NCBI GenBank assembly: GCA_028713555.1
Contig: JAQTOA010000017.1
Coordinates: 1-64,000, forward strand
DNA: 64,000 nt
Direction of reading: 5' to 3'
DNA from: Sterolibacterium sp.
GTDB taxonomy: Bacteria > Pseudomonadota > Gammaproteobacteria > Burkholderiales > Rhodocyclaceae
Shown here: positions 35,401-43,575 of the stretch, one piece after another
Position numbering within the stretch: position 1 is the stretch's first letter
Layout: the number at the start of each line of letters is the position of its first letter
Position numbers and translations under genes: made by a program
Notes under the pieces: model-generated
Seen by the model: the letters and a program-made list of their open reading frames with translations, nothing else
Told to the model about the DNA's origin: nothing
The model's database searches: none

Positions 35401-36089
35401 CGATGGGCCTGCACCAGTTCGTCGGAGATCATTTGTCGCACAGTCTCGTGACTGATCTGTTCGATCTTGGACACTTCGTGGGAAGTGCGGAAACCGTCGA
35501 AGAAATGCATCACCGGCAGGCGTGCCTCCAGCGTCGCCGCCTGGGCAATCAGGGCGAAGTCATGGGCCTCTTGAACCGAGTTGGAACTCAACATGGCCCA
35601 GCCGGTCGAGCGTACCGCCATGACGTCGGAATGATCGCCGAAGATCGACAAGGCATGGGTCGCCAGGGTACGGGCAGCAACGTGGAAGACCGTAGCGGTG
35701 AGTTCGCCGGCAATCTTGAACATATTGGGGATCATCAGCAGCAGGCCCTGCGACGACGTAAAGGTGGTCGCCAGCGCGCCGGTCTGCAAGGCGCCGTGGA
35801 CGGCACCGGCCGCACCGCCTTCGTGTTGCATCTCGATCACCGTGGGCACGGTGCCCCATAGATTCGGAACCCCCTGGGACGACCACTGATCGGATAACTC
35901 GCCCATCGGCGAGGAAGGCGTGATCGGGTAGATCGCGATCACTTCATTGGTGAGGTGAGCGATATAGGCTGCCGCCTCGTTGCCGTCAACCGTGACAATG
36001 TCACCGCGATGTTTACTGAGATCATGCTGAATGTGCGTTGCCTGCCCCAGTTCGGCTTCAACAGCTTTGACTGCTTCGGGATGCAGCAT
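32430..36089 (-). CDS. nifJ: Pyruvate:ferredoxin (flavodoxin) oxidoreductase NifJ
   Basis: Oxidises pyruvate to acetyl-CoA and CO2, reducing ferredoxin or flavodoxin. The 1219-residue single chain contains all domains: the N-terminal TPP/POR domain (TNEVIAIYPITPSSPMGELS), the gamma domain, two 4Fe-4S motifs (CIHCGKCPFVCP and CTGCGLCVEICP), and a C-terminal TPP-binding domain (GVGCGETPYVKL, GDGWAYDIGFSGLDH, NTGGQASKSTP). It starts at ATG 36089 with AAGGAG just upstream. The reaction supports an anaerobic lifestyle and could feed benzoyl-CoA reductase with low-potential electrons (inference). It stands alone between two hairpins. Confidence 0.96.
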   Translation of the reverse strand: MLHPEAVKAVEAELGQATHIQHDLSKHRGDIVTVDGNEAAAYIAHLTNEVIAIYPITPSSPMGELSDQWSSQGVPNLWGTVPTVIEMQHEGGAAGAVHGALQTGALATTFTSSQGLLLMIPNMFKIAGELTATVFHVAARTLATHALSIFGDHSDVMAVRSTGWAMLSSNSVQEAHDFALIAQAATLEARLPVMHFFDGFRTSHEVSKIEQISHETVRQMISDELVQAHRARALSPESPVVRGTSQNPDVFFQMRESINPFYAAMSGIMQAQMDKFAALTGRQYRLYEYVGAPDAERVIVIMGSGATATEEVVEHLNARGEKLGVLKVRLYRPFDPHAMLTALPATVKKIAVLDRCKEPGADGEPLYKDVLVAIAEAFGAGDSHFTTLPRVVGGRYGLSSKEFTPGMIKAVFDELAKPEPKKQFTVGIHDDLSHTSLDWDENFSVDAGQGVVRAMFYGLGSDGTVSANKNSIKIIGEETDQFCQGYFVYDSKKAGAMTISHLRFGSQPIRSSYLIGDNQANFVACHVEAFLQRYDILDVAAEGAVFLLNSTAAPDKVWQTLPRRMQQQFIDKKMKFFTIDAYAVARKAGMGSRTNTVMQTCFFAISNVIPRTDAIDAIKRAVLKTYGKSGKEVVEKNYHAIDEALANLHEVSIPAAATSEIIKFPPVAADSPEFVCKVTGEIIAGRGDRIPVSLFPADGTFPHGTTKFEKRNLAQEIPVWTEELCIHCGKCPFVCPHAAIRSKAFPANLTASAPSTFKHVPIKGKEFEAGLHISYQVSPEDCTGCGLCVEICPAADKKDPTRKALMMAPVGPLKEQEKDNWGFFLGLPEYDREKIKLTTMKGAMLTQPLFEFSGACVGCGETPYVKLATQLFGDRMVVANATGCSSIYGGNLPSTPWTANAEGRGPAWSNSLFEDNAEFGLGFRVTIDKQNEYARELIGHLRKEIGEELSAALLNADQFSEAGIHQQQERVGELKRLLAGINSPQARELVSVADALVKRSVWIMGGDGWAYDIGFSGLDHVIASGRNVNILVLDTEVYSNTGGQASKSTPFGAVAKFAAKGKATGKKDLAQIAMTYGNVYVARVAFGAKDVHTLRTFIDAESYDGPSLIIAYSPCREQGFDLSNNINQQQLAVDSGHWPLFSFDPRLAAEGKNPMQMDSKRPSIPYKAFASTETRFREVLKSKDVESKLAEIQKMVDDRYAHYEQLASVGADESGTQKP

Positions 36090-36187
36090 TTCTTACTCCT
36101 TTCCAAACTATACGAGCATCGGCTAAGACCGGTGTGTTTGAGTTGCGGGCTGAAAGTCCGGATACACGCTGGCTGAGCGGTGCATGC

Positions 36188-36212
36188 AACCGACCGGCTA
36201 AAGCCTTCGGTT
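36188..36212. terminator. Imperfect hairpin between the GGDEF-EAL gene and nifJ
   Basis: AACCG/CGGTT and GGCT/AGCC arms form an interrupted stem in the 241-bp gap. It could end the long minus-strand c-di-GMP operon or be part of the nifJ leader region. No T-run is present. Confidence 0.3.
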
Positions 36213-36330
36213 CAAATACCGATGATGGAAAAACACACCGGAGATTTTACTTGCACCGCAGCAAAATGGGGAAATTCTTTGCCTTTGTCAGCGTGGAATA
36301 GCCATCAGAGACAAAAGGTTTTCGCCGAAC

Positions 36331-38415
36331 TCAAGCGCCGAGCTTGAGAAACTTTTCGAACGCCGCAAGCGGCAGCGGACGGCTGAACAGATAGCCCTGG
36401 CAGGCGTGGCAACCCTGACCGGCAAGAAAATCACGTTGCTCCTCGGTTTCCACCCCCTCGGCAATCACGGAGAGGCCCATGCCCTGCGCCAAGGCGACGA
36501 TGGTGCGGGCAATCGCGGCATCGTTGGGATCGGTGAATACATCGCGAACAAAAGACTGGTCGATCTTCAACTGATCCAGCGGCAGACGTTTCAGGTAAGA
36601 CAGCGACGAATAACCGGTGCCGAAATCGTCCAGCGAGAAGCCCACTCCCCTGGCCTTCAGCGCGGTCATCTTGGCGATAATATCCTCGACATCGTCGAGC
36701 AGCAGGCTCTCGGTGAGTTCCAGCTTGAGCCGCTGCGGATCGGCGCCGCTCCGCTCGATCACCTCCACGACCTGGTCGACGAAATCCGCCTGGCGAAACT
36801 GCCGTGCGCTGACATTCACCGCCACAGTAAGGTGGTTTGTACCCGGCCGGAGTGCCCAGTCAGCAAGTTGGGCGCAGGCGGTTTCCAGCACCCACTGGCC
36901 CAGAGGCAGGATCAGCCCGGTCTCCTCGGCCAGCGGAATGAACTCGAGCGGCGAAACCAGGCCGCGCAATGGATGCCGCCAGCGCAGCAGCGCCTCGGCC
37001 CCCGTCAGTTGGCCCAGGCCGATCATCTGGGCCTGGTAGTAAAGCTCAAATTGCCGCTCGCGCAGCGCCAGGCGCAGGTCTGATTCCAGGGCAGTCCGCG
37101 CCGTGACTGACGCCTGCATTTCCGGGTCGAAGAAACGCAGGGTGTTGCGGCCAGCGGCCTTGGCCTGGTACATGGCCAGATCGGCGCGCTTGAGCAGTTC
37201 ATCGACGGTCTTATGCGGCGATCTGAACAACGTGATGCCGATGCTCGGCGTACAGTGGTATTCCTGATCCTTGAGCGCGTAGGGGTAATTGAGATTCTGA
37301 AGAATCTTCTGGCCGACCACCTCGGTCTGGGAGCCGGCTTCCTCAAGATTTTCGTTGAGGTCGAGGAGCATCACGACGAACTCGTCGCCGCCCAGGCGAG
37401 CCACGGTGTCCTCCTCGCGCACGCAGCTGGCAAGACGTTGCGCGACTTGCTGGAGCAGCAGATCGCCCTGGTCATGGCCGAGCGTATCGTTAATCAGTTT
37501 GAAATTGTCGAGATCGATGAACAACAGCGCGCCCTGTCGCTTGCTGCGGGCACTGGCAGCCAGGGCTTGTTGCAGGCGATCAAGCAGCAGACGACGATTG
37601 GGCAACTTGGTCAGGGGATCGTAAAAGGCCAGAAGCTCGATCTCATCTGCCGCCGCCTTGCGCAGGGTGATGTCGGTGAGCGTGCTGACGTAGTGAGAAA
37701 CGGCTCCATCGTCGGCCTTGACGGCGGTGATGGTAAGCCATTCGGGATAGACCTCGCCGTTCTTGCGCCGATTCCAGATTTCGCCCTGCCAGGAACCGGT
37801 GCGTCGGATGCCTTCCCACATGTCGGCGTAGAAGGTTCGGTCATGGCGGCCCGAACTCAGCAGCTTCGGCGTCTGACCCACGGCCTCAGCGGCGCTATAG
37901 CCGGTAATCTCCGTGAAAGCGTGGTTGACGCGCAGGATCACTTGCCGGGTATCGGTAACGGCCATGCCCTCCTGGGATTCGAAAGCGATGGCCGCAATGC
38001 GCAACTCCGCTTCCGCCCGACGGCGCTCGGTGATGTCCTCCTTGACGGCGACGAAATGGATCAGTTTTCCCTGCTTGTCGAAGATCGGCGAGATCGAGGC
38101 CTTTTCCCAGAACGGCGTGCCATCCTTGCGGCGATTGTGAAACACGCCCTGCCAGGTATTCCCCGCGGTAAGCGTGACCCACATCTCGCGATAGCCCTCA
38201 GTCGGCAATTCTCCAGAACTGAGGATGCGCGGATTTTGCCCGACGGCTTCGGCGCTGGTGTATCCGGTCAGTTGCTCGAACTTCGGATTTACATACTGGA
38301 TGTTTCCCTTCGGATCGGTGATGATAATGGAAACCGGGCTTTGCTCCACCGCCAGTGACAAGGTAAGCAGAGGCTCATCCAATTGCCCGGGAACGGCTGA
38401 TGCGCGAGGATTCAT
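36331..38415 (-). CDS. PAS-PAS-GGDEF-EAL protein (dual c-di-GMP enzyme)
   Basis: A 694-residue cytoplasmic protein from ATG 38415. Two PAS domains (about 15-130 and 135-255) are followed by GGDEF (about 265-430) and EAL (about 440-690). RLGGDEFVVML is intact with an RxxD inhibitory site (REED). EALLRWRHP, ELTESLL and [17 protein letters not shown] are also intact, so both synthesis and hydrolysis are possible. The start overlaps the stop of the HD-GYP gene by 4 bp (ATGA), and its ribosome-binding region is a G9 tract. An in-frame extension to 38478 exists but lies wholly inside the upstream gene. The C-terminal half closely resembles that of the 865-residue protein two genes upstream. Confidence 0.9.
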   Translation of the reverse strand: MNPRASAVPGQLDEPLLTLSLAVEQSPVSIIITDPKGNIQYVNPKFEQLTGYTSAEAVGQNPRILSSGELPTEGYREMWVTLTAGNTWQGVFHNRRKDGTPFWEKASISPIFDKQGKLIHFVAVKEDITERRRAEAELRIAAIAFESQEGMAVTDTRQVILRVNHAFTEITGYSAAEAVGQTPKLLSSGRHDRTFYADMWEGIRRTGSWQGEIWNRRKNGEVYPEWLTITAVKADDGAVSHYVSTLTDITLRKAAADEIELLAFYDPLTKLPNRRLLLDRLQQALAASARSKRQGALLFIDLDNFKLINDTLGHDQGDLLLQQVAQRLASCVREEDTVARLGGDEFVVMLLDLNENLEEAGSQTEVVGQKILQNLNYPYALKDQEYHCTPSIGITLFRSPHKTVDELLKRADLAMYQAKAAGRNTLRFFDPEMQASVTARTALESDLRLALRERQFELYYQAQMIGLGQLTGAEALLRWRHPLRGLVSPLEFIPLAEETGLILPLGQWVLETACAQLADWALRPGTNHLTVAVNVSARQFRQADFVDQVVEVIERSGADPQRLKLELTESLLLDDVEDIIAKMTALKARGVGFSLDDFGTGYSSLSYLKRLPLDQLKIDQSFVRDVFTDPNDAAIARTIVALAQGMGLSVIAEGVETEEQRDFLAGQGCHACQGYLFSRPLPLAAFEKFLKLGA

Positions 38416-39827
38416 TTCCCCCCCCCGACATAGGGACGATAAGCCTGATCCTCGCCGAGAATATGCTCGCGCAGCCAATCGCGCAGGAAGCCCAGAATGC
38501 GCTCGCCGAGTTGCCGGCGGCGATGGAAGGTGAATTCTTCGCGCAGATTGCTCACCCAGGCCACAAAGCCTTGATGAATAAGCCGATGCTTTTCCAGTCC
38601 GGGGTAAGCAGCGGCTTCGATAAGCTGCTCCTCGTAGTGGAAATGAAAGGCGGCATAGCTCACCAGTTCGTCGATGATCATGGCGATCACCGGGCGGTCG
38701 TTCTGACTCTCGGCGCTGGCCAACTGGTTGATAGTGTCGATGAGGATCATGTGCTGCTCGTCGATGTGCTGGTCACCCACGCTCATTGCGTCCGACCATT
38801 GCACCAGGGAAACCTTCTCGCGCTCCCGGATCACCTCCAGAAACGCTTCCGTCACCACCGGGTCGAATTGGCAGCCGGCTTGTTGACGGATTTGCGTTAC
38901 GGCCTGCGCGCTGCTCCAGGCCGATTTGTAAGGGCGGCGCGAGGTCAGGGCATCGAACACATCGGCCAGGGCGCAGATCCGTCCCGCCAACGGGATGTCA
39001 TCACCCGTCAGGCCGTTCGGATAGCCGCTGCCATCGAACCACTCATGATGGGTCAGGGCGATCTCCGCGCCAATCTGCAGGTAACGACTGTCAGCCATCA
39101 TCAGGCTGGCCTGTTTCAGCAAGTGGCTGCCGGCGGCGGCGTGGGTCTTCATGATCGCCCGTTCCTCGTCGCTTAAGCGGCCGGGCTTGAGCAGAATCCG
39201 ATCGGGGGTGGAGATCTTGCCGACATCATGGAGGATACTGGCGGTGGAAACATGATCGATGAACGCCTCGTCGACGAGCGCGGGAAACTGCCCGCGCAGC
39301 CGCAACCGCCGGGCGGTCTGCCCCACCAGTCGAGCCACCCGCAAAACATGAACACCGGTATCGGTATCCCGATGCTCGGCGAAGTTTGCCATGGCGACCA
39401 CGGTTGCCTTGGCGTTACGCCGCACTTCCTCCAAAGCCCGACTCGTGCGCGTGACATCGAGGTAGGTATAGACATACCCCCCGGATTTCAGCGGCACGGC
39501 GGAAATGCCAAGCACCATGCCATTCGGCCGCACCCGTTCAAAGCGCAGGGTCTCCCGGTTCTGCATGGCACGCAATTTTTCCGGGATGAAAACCTCATTG
39601 TCGCCGCTATCGAGAAACTCGCCTCGATCGAGCAGGAACTCGAGAACATCGCGGTAAGGCCGGCCGACAAAGCGGTCCGCCCCATCGATGTCCAGAAGTT
39701 TGGCATAGGTCTGATTGTGTCCGCGAACCACAAGGTTTGCGTCCAACCAGAGCAGTCCCTGGTCGATTGCCTCAACCGCCTCGGCTAGCACCCCGGAATC
39801 AAGTGCGGGCACTTGTCCAGCTTCCAT
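38412..39827 (-). CDS. PAS-HD-GYP-hemerythrin protein (c-di-GMP phosphodiesterase with oxygen-binding module)
   Basis: 471 residues from ATG 39827 (AAGGAG 11 bp before). A PAS domain (about 15-125) is followed by an HD-GYP domain with ILHDVGKISTPD, THHEWFDGSGYPNGLTGDDI and ADVFDALTSRRPYK, and then by a hemerythrin-like domain (VGDQHIDEQHMILIDTINQL, FHFHYEEQLIEAAAYPGLEK, HRLIHQGF). The HD-GYP motif reads HHEWFDGSGYP, active type. The di-iron hemerythrin suggests oxygen or redox control of c-di-GMP breakdown. A TTG at 39959 in frame, overlapping the HDOD stop, would add 44 residues and cannot be excluded. The C-terminus GGGK lies in the G9 tract. Confidence 0.88.
   Translation of the reverse strand: MEAGQVPALDSGVLAEAVEAIDQGLLWLDANLVVRGHNQTYAKLLDIDGADRFVGRPYRDVLEFLLDRGEFLDSGDNEVFIPEKLRAMQNRETLRFERVRPNGMVLGISAVPLKSGGYVYTYLDVTRTSRALEEVRRNAKATVVAMANFAEHRDTDTGVHVLRVARLVGQTARRLRLRGQFPALVDEAFIDHVSTASILHDVGKISTPDRILLKPGRLSDEERAIMKTHAAAGSHLLKQASLMMADSRYLQIGAEIALTHHEWFDGSGYPNGLTGDDIPLAGRICALADVFDALTSRRPYKSAWSSAQAVTQIRQQAGCQFDPVVTEAFLEVIREREKVSLVQWSDAMSVGDQHIDEQHMILIDTINQLASAESQNDRPVIAMIIDELVSYAAFHFHYEEQLIEAAAYPGLEKHRLIHQGFVAWVSNLREEFTFHRRRQLGERILGFLRDWLREHILGEDQAYRPYVGGGK
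38418..38426. repeat. G9 homopolymer (minus strand) at the HD-GYP/GGDEF-EAL junction
   Basis: Nine consecutive C on the plus strand encode the last Gly-Gly-Gly of the HD-GYP protein and form the ribosome-binding region of the next gene. In the present register the HD-GYP frame ends four bases on. One added G (or two lost) would put it in frame with the GGDEF-EAL gene. Such tracts are typical sites of slippage. Confidence 0.7.
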
Positions 39828-39951
39828 AATCCCAGATTCTCCTTTTTCCGATAAATTCCACATCAGTTCTCGCTTTACGACGCATTGAAGGTCGAAGACA
39901 CCGTCCATAGGCGGTACATTCACCCAAGCATGTTGATAATGAATGAGCAGA

Positions 39952-40926
39952 TTATTCAACAGTCTTGAGAACCTCGGCGCCTTCCTGGTAGATTGCCGGC
40001 AGTTCGTCTGTCGTCAGATCCAGTAGACGCAGGCAGGAAGCGCCAAGCTTTGACCATTCGCGGGTACGGCTGCCCCCAGTGAGTTGCTGAAGAATATGCT
40101 CGGCCGTCTGGCCCGTTGCGATCAGGTAACGGCTGTCCGCAGGCAGGCCGGACTCAATCATGTCGATGGCGGAAAGCTCATGATGATGGCGTATGGCGAG
40201 GCAGATTTCCTCGGGCAGCCACCAGTTTTGGGCCAGCAGGCAACCGACCATGGCATGATCGGTCGGAAATTCCGGTAGTCCTTGCTGTTCCACTTCCGTA
40301 AATTGCTGTACGGCCTCGTCGTTGGCACAAGCAAGTATCTTCTCGTAGGCTGGAAAACGCCTGAGCATGACCGGGATGCCGCAATCTCGGAACAAGCCGT
40401 AGGCGTGGGCGTCGTCGGCGCGTAAATTGCCTTTGCGTATGGTGTGGGCAAGCCAGCCCGACAGCGCAGCAATTTGAGCTGAGGCGTGCCAGAACCGTTC
40501 CAGGCGGATTCCCGCCGGAAATGCCTTGCGCAAGCTGATACCGGCGATGGCACGGCCGGCCACATCCAGCCCCAGCATCATTAGCGCCTCATTGGGGGAA
40601 TGCACCCGGTTGCGCAAGCCGAAAAAAGGGGAATTAGCCGTCTTGATGAGGCTGGCGGCCAGGCTCACATCGGAACCGACAAGATGACTCAGGTGCCGGA
40701 AATCGGGATCGTCCTTATGCATCTCGACGGCGATGCGTTCGATAATGTCCGGACGTGGCGGGATTCCAATATCCTTGAGCGTCTGCTCCAGGATGGCGTC
40801 GAGGGATGGCGGTTCGTGAGCGTCTTCGCTAGTCATTGTGGCTTTCTTTGCTGGCAATATAAGACTTTGAAATTTATTGGGAGGCTCTTCGTTGAAATGC
40901 CATTCCCCGAGTGGCTGTTTCTTCAT
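39952..40926 (-). CDS. HDOD domain protein
   Basis: A 324-residue cytoplasmic protein with an HDOD domain (about 55-260): IPPRPDIIERIAVEMHKDDP, IKTANSPFFGLRNRVHSPNE and ALMMLGLDVAGRAIAGISLR are typical. HDOD proteins act as regulatory scaffolds in c-di-GMP and stress signalling and usually lack HD catalytic residues. The ATG at 40926 overlaps the stop of the PAS-GGDEF-EAL gene by 4 bp. A second ATG 90 bp in would also leave the domain intact. Its own end overlaps a possible TTG start of the HD-GYP gene. Confidence 0.88.
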   Translation of the reverse strand: MKKQPLGEWHFNEEPPNKFQSLILPAKKATMTSEDAHEPPSLDAILEQTLKDIGIPPRPDIIERIAVEMHKDDPDFRHLSHLVGSDVSLAASLIKTANSPFFGLRNRVHSPNEALMMLGLDVAGRAIAGISLRKAFPAGIRLERFWHASAQIAALSGWLAHTIRKGNLRADDAHAYGLFRDCGIPVMLRRFPAYEKILACANDEAVQQFTEVEQQGLPEFPTDHAMVGCLLAQNWWLPEEICLAIRHHHELSAIDMIESGLPADSRYLIATGQTAEHILQQLTGGSRTREWSKLGASCLRLLDLTTDELPAIYQEGAEVLKTVE

Positions 40927-43520
40927 ACCCGATTGCAGATCAGGCTCTGCGCAAACTGCTCGAAACTGTCAATGGGCAACGGTCGGCTGAAGAAATACCC
41001 CTGATAGGCGTGACAGCCTGCACCGGCCAGAAAATCGCGCTGTGTTTCCGTTTCAACGCCCTCTGCAATCACGTTCAACCCCAGGCTCTGACCCAGCGCC
41101 ACGACGGTCTTGGCTATCGCGGCATCGTTCGGGTCGCTGAGCACATCGCGCACAAACGACTGGTCTATCTTCAACTGATCGAGCGGCAGACGCTTCAAGT
41201 AGGACAGCGAAGAATAGCCGGTGCCGAAGTCATCCAGCGAAAAGCCGACGCCCTTGGCCTTCAGCGCGAACATTTTTTCGATGATCTCCTCTACGTCATG
41301 CACCAGCAGGCTCTCGGTCAGCTCCAGCTTAAGTCGCTGTGGATTGGCCCCCGTTTGGTCTAGCACCGCCAGCACCTGATCGACGAAGTCGGGTTGGCGG
41401 AACTGATGCGCACTGACATTCACGGCAATCGTCAGATTGGCCGTCTCCGGTCGCCTGGCCCAAGCGACCAATTGGCTGCAGGAGGTTTCCAGCACCCAGT
41501 GGCCCAGGGGCAGGATCAACCCGGTTTCCTCAGCCAGGGAAATGAAATCGGCCGGCGGCACCATGCCGCGTCGGGGATGCTGCCAGCGCACCAGGGCTTC
41601 GACACCCGTCAATCGGCCTTCGCCGACCACTTGGGCCTGGTAGTAGAGCAGGAACTGCTTCTCCTCCAATGCCCGCCGCAAATCATCCTCAAGCGCCGCA
41701 CGCATCTTTACCGCAGACTCCATGTCCGGATCGAAGAAACGCAAGGTGTTGCGCCCGGCTTCTTTTGATTTGTACATGGCCAGATCGGCCTGCTTCATCA
41801 GGTCGTCGACGCTAGCCAGATCCCCCCTGAACAAGGTAACGCCAATGCTTGCCGAGCCGTGGTGCGCGGCATCGCCGAGCTGGTAGCTTTGGTTAAGTGC
41901 GGCGAGAATCTTTTCGGCGACGGTTTCGATACCATTCGCCGCATCTCTTTCGTCCGTGCTCAACCCTGCCAGCACCACCACGAATTCGTCACCGCCCAGA
42001 CGCGCCACGGTATCGCCTTCGCGCACGCACAACTTCAGCCGCTGGGCAACCTGCTTCAGCAGCAGGTCACCCATGTCATGGCCGAGAGTGTCATTGAGAG
42101 TCTTGAAGTTATCCAGATCGATGAACAGCAACGCGCCATAACTGCCGCTGCGCGAACTGGCGGCCATGGCCTGCTTCAGACGGTCCTGCAGGAGTGTCCG
42201 GTTGGGCAAGTTGGTCAACTGGTCGAAGAAAGCCAGCGTCTGGATCTTTTCCTCCGCCATCTTGCGCTGAGTAATGTCGTAATGCGCGCCAACGTAATGG
42301 GTGATGGCACCGCTGGAATCCTTCACCGCCGAAATGGTGAGCCACTTCGGATATTCCTCGCCACTCTTGCGGCGGTCCCAGATTTCCCCCTGCCATACGC
42401 CGGTGCGGCTGAGAGTCTCCCACATCTCGCGATAAAAATCGGCACTGTGGCGGCTCGATTTGAGCAGGCGCGGCGTCTGGCCGACAATCTCCTCGGGGGT
42501 GTAACCGGTAATCTCGGTGAACGCGCGATTGATTCGCAGGATCTTGCTATTGGCGTCGGTTATCACCATCCCTTCCTGGGATTCGAAGGCAGCAGCGGCG
42601 ACGCGCAGTTCAGCCTCGGCCTGCTTCTGCTTGATTTCATGAGCATGCAACTTGTCCTGCATTTCGGCCAAGCCGGCGAGCACGCTGTTTTCCATTTCCG
42701 GCTCCACCGCAATGCTGGAGGAGAAATCTCCGCGACCCAGTCTGAGCATCTGCGCATGAACCTCGTCGGCGCCCCCTCCCAGAGTTTTGCACACGCCCGC
42801 GTATACCCGCCAGAGCATGCCCATTGCCGCCAGAAAGCACAAGATGAACACCATCCTGAAGACGATGGCTATGCGCTCGGCGGAATGCACGCTAGCAACG
42901 GTCCGCTGGTCCATCAACGCATAGACCGCGTTGATCGGTTGCATGATGGCCGCCTTGGCTTGATGATAACCGGCGTCGTGCATCATTGCTATGGCCTTGG
43001 CCCGATTGGCTGGCGCCTCCTGGCCACGGGCCTCAACAAGTTTCATGGCCGCAAATTCGATTGCGGTCAAGGCATCGGAATTCATCTTGGCTTCGGCCAG
43101 CTTGCGCATCTCCTCTTCAGGAAATTCCGCCTGACGCATCAGTTCCAGCAACGCAATCGACTGTCCCCTGTCAGTCGGCGAAGCAAGCTTATCCGCCAGC
43201 ACCAGATCCCAGTAGATTTGCAGATATCCATCCGGTTGCGGCTTATTGCCGTCACGGATCTCCAGTATGTCCTGATAATATTTCCGATAGCGGGAATCGC
43301 CGGTCGCCACATAAGTTCTGGCCATCCTGGTCAGGTCGTCCGACGACTGCCGCAACTGATCCGCCAGCACAAAGGAGGCATAGCGCAGGCCGTTGGCGCG
43401 ATCTACCTGCTTTTCGGTATAGACGTACATACCAAAGGCAAGCAGAAGCACCAAGAACATGGCTATCGTCAGCCAAATCCTCGTGGCAACCGGAGAGAGT
43501 TTTATTAGCGTCCGTAACAT
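40923..43520 (-). CDS. Membrane sensor with PAS-GGDEF-EAL output
   Basis: 865 residues. TM1 (about 15-33) and TM2 (about 222-240) bound a mostly helical periplasmic sensor of about 190 residues (SSDDLTRMARTYVATGDSRY is a conserved-looking stretch). A short linker, PAS (about 305-425), GGDEF (about 435-600; RLGGDEFVVVLAG with REGD inhibitory site) and EAL (about 610-860; [33 protein letters not shown]) follow. All catalytic motifs are intact. It is separated from the MCP gene upstream by 55 bp and overlaps the HDOD gene by 4 bp. The output half is a paralogue of that in the 694-residue protein downstream. Confidence 0.92.
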   Translation of the reverse strand: MLRTLIKLSPVATRIWLTIAMFLVLLLAFGMYVYTEKQVDRANGLRYASFVLADQLRQSSDDLTRMARTYVATGDSRYRKYYQDILEIRDGNKPQPDGYLQIYWDLVLADKLASPTDRGQSIALLELMRQAEFPEEEMRKLAEAKMNSDALTAIEFAAMKLVEARGQEAPANRAKAIAMMHDAGYHQAKAAIMQPINAVYALMDQRTVASVHSAERIAIVFRMVFILCFLAAMGMLWRVYAGVCKTLGGGADEVHAQMLRLGRGDFSSSIAVEPEMENSVLAGLAEMQDKLHAHEIKQKQAEAELRVAAAAFESQEGMVITDANSKILRINRAFTEITGYTPEEIVGQTPRLLKSSRHSADFYREMWETLSRTGVWQGEIWDRRKSGEEYPKWLTISAVKDSSGAITHYVGAHYDITQRKMAEEKIQTLAFFDQLTNLPNRTLLQDRLKQAMAASSRSGSYGALLFIDLDNFKTLNDTLGHDMGDLLLKQVAQRLKLCVREGDTVARLGGDEFVVVLAGLSTDERDAANGIETVAEKILAALNQSYQLGDAAHHGSASIGVTLFRGDLASVDDLMKQADLAMYKSKEAGRNTLRFFDPDMESAVKMRAALEDDLRRALEEKQFLLYYQAQVVGEGRLTGVEALVRWQHPRRGMVPPADFISLAEETGLILPLGHWVLETSCSQLVAWARRPETANLTIAVNVSAHQFRQPDFVDQVLAVLDQTGANPQRLKLELTESLLVHDVEEIIEKMFALKAKGVGFSLDDFGTGYSSLSYLKRLPLDQLKIDQSFVRDVLSDPNDAAIAKTVVALGQSLGLNVIAEGVETETQRDFLAGAGCHAYQGYFFSRPLPIDSFEQFAQSLICNRV

Positions 43521-43575
43521 AATGGCTTGTCTGCGCTTTTGTCTCTCAAGATAAGGCGTCCCGCACGAAGCAATG

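Noticed and set aside
33774-35861. 695-codon plus-strand frame opposite nifJ
   Set aside because: Shadow of a high-GC gene; nifJ carries all cofactor motifs in the other strand.
36181-36330. Possible riboswitch upstream of nifJ
   Set aside because: Only one short imperfect hairpin is visible, with no conserved riboswitch core that I can recognise.
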